DNA of 64,000 bases from an uncultured Alphaproteobacteria bacterium (GTDB taxonomy: Bacteria; Pseudomonadota; Alphaproteobacteria; CAAGCB01; CAG-977): assembly GCA_934277945.1 (NCBI GenBank), contig CAKQWA010000009.1, positions 22,470 to 86,469 on the forward strand, read 5' to 3'. Positions within the stretch are counted from its first letter, which is position 1, and every line of letters starts with the position of its first letter. Shown in pieces: positions 62,646 through 64,000 of the stretch. The position numbers and the translations under genes are program-made. The notes beneath the pieces are model-generated. The model worked only from the letters and a program-made list of their open reading frames with translations. It did not search any database and had not been told where the DNA came from.

Positions 62646-63965
62646 TCAGTATTTGACGACCATGCAGTTTTTAATGTAGTTTCCGGAAATGTCGCTGCCG
62701 TCGGCGGTGGCAAGACGACAGCACATCAGCGTGCCGTTCCTCTGATTGAAATTATGGGAAACTTTCGTCGCTCCGCCCGTGGGCGTTGACGCCGTGGGAA
62801 AAGTCTTCGTTATGCTTTGCTTGGGAACGTACACCAACAGCGACATATCCGTCGTTTGCAGACAGTTCGCGGTGCTGTATTTTTTGCAGGAAAAGCCGTC
62901 CCTGTTTCCCGAAACATAGCGACTGCTGCTGCCGCGCGTCTGCCACACATAGCAAATGTCCGCATATCCCATTTCCACGACGTTTTTAAAGCCGGCGTCT
63001 TCCAGTTTGACGTCGTTTCCCCCTCTATTTTTGACGAACGGCGTGGAATAGTTCAATTTTGTAAACAGGTTCGAGTTTACAAAAGCCTCCTTGCTGCCGC
63101 ACCTGTCGGACAAAATGTACACGGGGAACAGCGACGACGTGCCGCTGGCGTCGCCCTCGTATTTGTATTGCGAGTACGAACGGGACAAATCATGCCCGAT
63201 GTCCGCATCCGACGAAGCGGTCATGGAGTAGGATCTTGTGCCCACTTTGGAGATGTCCTCCTCCGTCCCGATGCCCCAAGTGCCGCCCGTGGCGATGGAG
63301 CACGGCAGACACGGCTGATATCTCAATCCGCCTTTTTGTCCGTCGTCCCATTCCGCCTGCGACAAGGTTTTTTCAAATTTCGTGTTCGGGCAGTAAGTGA
63401 TGTACCCGTTTTTGCAGGTGCGCCACGCGTAGTCGATCGCCGATTGAACGTACGCCGCGTTCAACGCCGTGCCGCCGATGTTCGTCCATAAGCCGTATTC
63501 AAACTTCATGCGGTCGGCGATATTGGCGGAACCGATGTACGCCTTGCCCTTTTCCTTGATTTTCTGCCAGTTGCAAGTAATGCGACATTCAAACACGCCA
63601 AGTTCGTTTTTCACGCAGGAGCGTAAGTGCGAGTATTTCGTCGAGCAGGACGTGTCGCCCCAGCCGGAACATTCCTGATATTTGCACACGCCGCGCTTTG
63701 CGTCGCCGTCGCGCCCTTTCGCGCATACATAGCCTTTGCCGTGCCGGTTGACGCACTCCGAATTGTTTTTGCACCCCTCGGACAAATCCTTGCACGTCGA
63801 ACTGCCGAGATTCGCACCGGCGTGCCCTTCCAAACAATTCACCGTCGTCGAGATTTCCGACGCGTAGGAATTCCCCAATTTGTAAGCGGGCGCAACCGTC
63901 GCGGCGCGCGCGGTCGCACTCATCAAAAAGATACAGATACAGTAAGGCAAAGTCTTGTTTTTCAT
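62646..63965 (-). CDS. Secreted cysteine-rich protein, unidentified
   Basis: 439 residues. Signal peptide MKNKTLPYCICIFLMSATARA. About 20 cysteines follow. The first quarter has closely spaced cysteines (CLEGHAG, STCKDLSEGCKNNSECVN, GYVCAKGRDG, RGVCKYQECSG), like an EGF/Dickkopf-style disulfide module; later CLPCSI, CCRLA and NCMVVKY suggest a disulfide-bonded body. Many Gly/Ser/Asn and few hydrophobic stretches indicate a secreted or surface protein. GAGG precedes the ATG. No family recognised; it may be a substrate of an export system. Confidence 0.75.
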   Translation of the reverse strand: MKNKTLPYCICIFLMSATARAATVAPAYKLGNSYASEISTTVNCLEGHAGANLGSSTCKDLSEGCKNNSECVNRHGKGYVCAKGRDGDAKRGVCKYQECSGWGDTSCSTKYSHLRSCVKNELGVFECRITCNWQKIKEKGKAYIGSANIADRMKFEYGLWTNIGGTALNAAYVQSAIDYAWRTCKNGYITYCPNTKFEKTLSQAEWDDGQKGGLRYQPCLPCSIATGGTWGIGTEEDISKVGTRSYSMTASSDADIGHDLSRSYSQYKYEGDASGTSSLFPVYILSDRCGSKEAFVNSNLFTKLNYSTPFVKNRGGNDVKLEDAGFKNVVEMGYADICYVWQTRGSSSRYVSGNRDGFSCKKYSTANCLQTTDMSLLVYVPKQSITKTFPTASTPTGGATKVSHNFNQRNGTLMCCRLATADGSDISGNYIKNCMVVKY

Positions 63966-64000
63966 CAGAACCTCGCTTGAAGTATGTACACAGTCGCTGT

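Overview
The window reads as chromosomal DNA of a Gram-negative alphaproteobacterium of medium GC with tightly packed operons and many ATGA/TGATG overlaps. Supporting gene orders are aroA-cmk-rpsA divergent from a FYDLN-type zinc-ribbon gene, rplY-pth-ychF, lptD-surA-rsmA, an F1-only atpHAGDC operon, and miaB-phoH-ybeY-lnt. A gut-associated lineage with a modest genome is a guess from overall style, not shown by the sequence. No rRNA operon or CRISPR array was seen.

Layout. 1-11.1 kb holds housekeeping genes: J-domain protein, DUF2889 protein, aroB, aroK, then divergently a 48-residue membrane protein, xerD, lptF, lptD, surA, rsmA, yggT, yggU and folD. About 11.1-16.3 kb is an AT-rich inserted island. 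It carries a serine recombinase, two near-identical excisionase-like genes lying in 332-bp direct repeats, and between the repeats a membrane protein/SIR2-like gene pair, a small winged-helix-like protein and a phage-type adenine methyltransferase. 16.3-22.9 kb has a MATE transporter and the F1 ATP synthase genes; the gamma subunit has a large insertion.

23-38.4 kb is the most unusual block. VirB2-, VirB3- and VirB4-like type IV secretion genes lie on the minus strand. Divergent from them are a TonB-shaped protein with an OmpA-like end and a thin-pilus set resembling R64 PilL-N-O-P-Q-R. No prepilin, prepilin peptidase or complete VirB set is seen. A 1.4-kb C/A-skewed spacer with degenerate repeats separates virB2 from virB3.

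38.4-51.6 kb is again housekeeping: outer membrane protein, trmL, ychF, pth, rplY, a stress protein, a kinase-like fusion, guaC, cbpA-like, aroC, sppA and two DUF1189-like paralogues. 51.6-53.5 kb has tRNA-Ser(GCT), small accessory genes, a palindrome-controlled gene and a candidate three-hairpin small RNA. 53.5-62.6 kb has rpsA, cmk, aroA, the FYDLN gene, miaB, phoH, ybeY, lnt and a small lipoprotein. The end is a secreted cysteine-rich protein of unknown role.

Functionally the window supplies four shikimate-pathway enzymes (AroB, K, C, A), LPS export and outer-membrane assembly (LptF, LptD, SurA), lipoprotein maturation (Lnt), RNA modification and translation factors, the catalytic head of ATP synthase, a candidate anti-phage island and a candidate hybrid surface-secretion machine.
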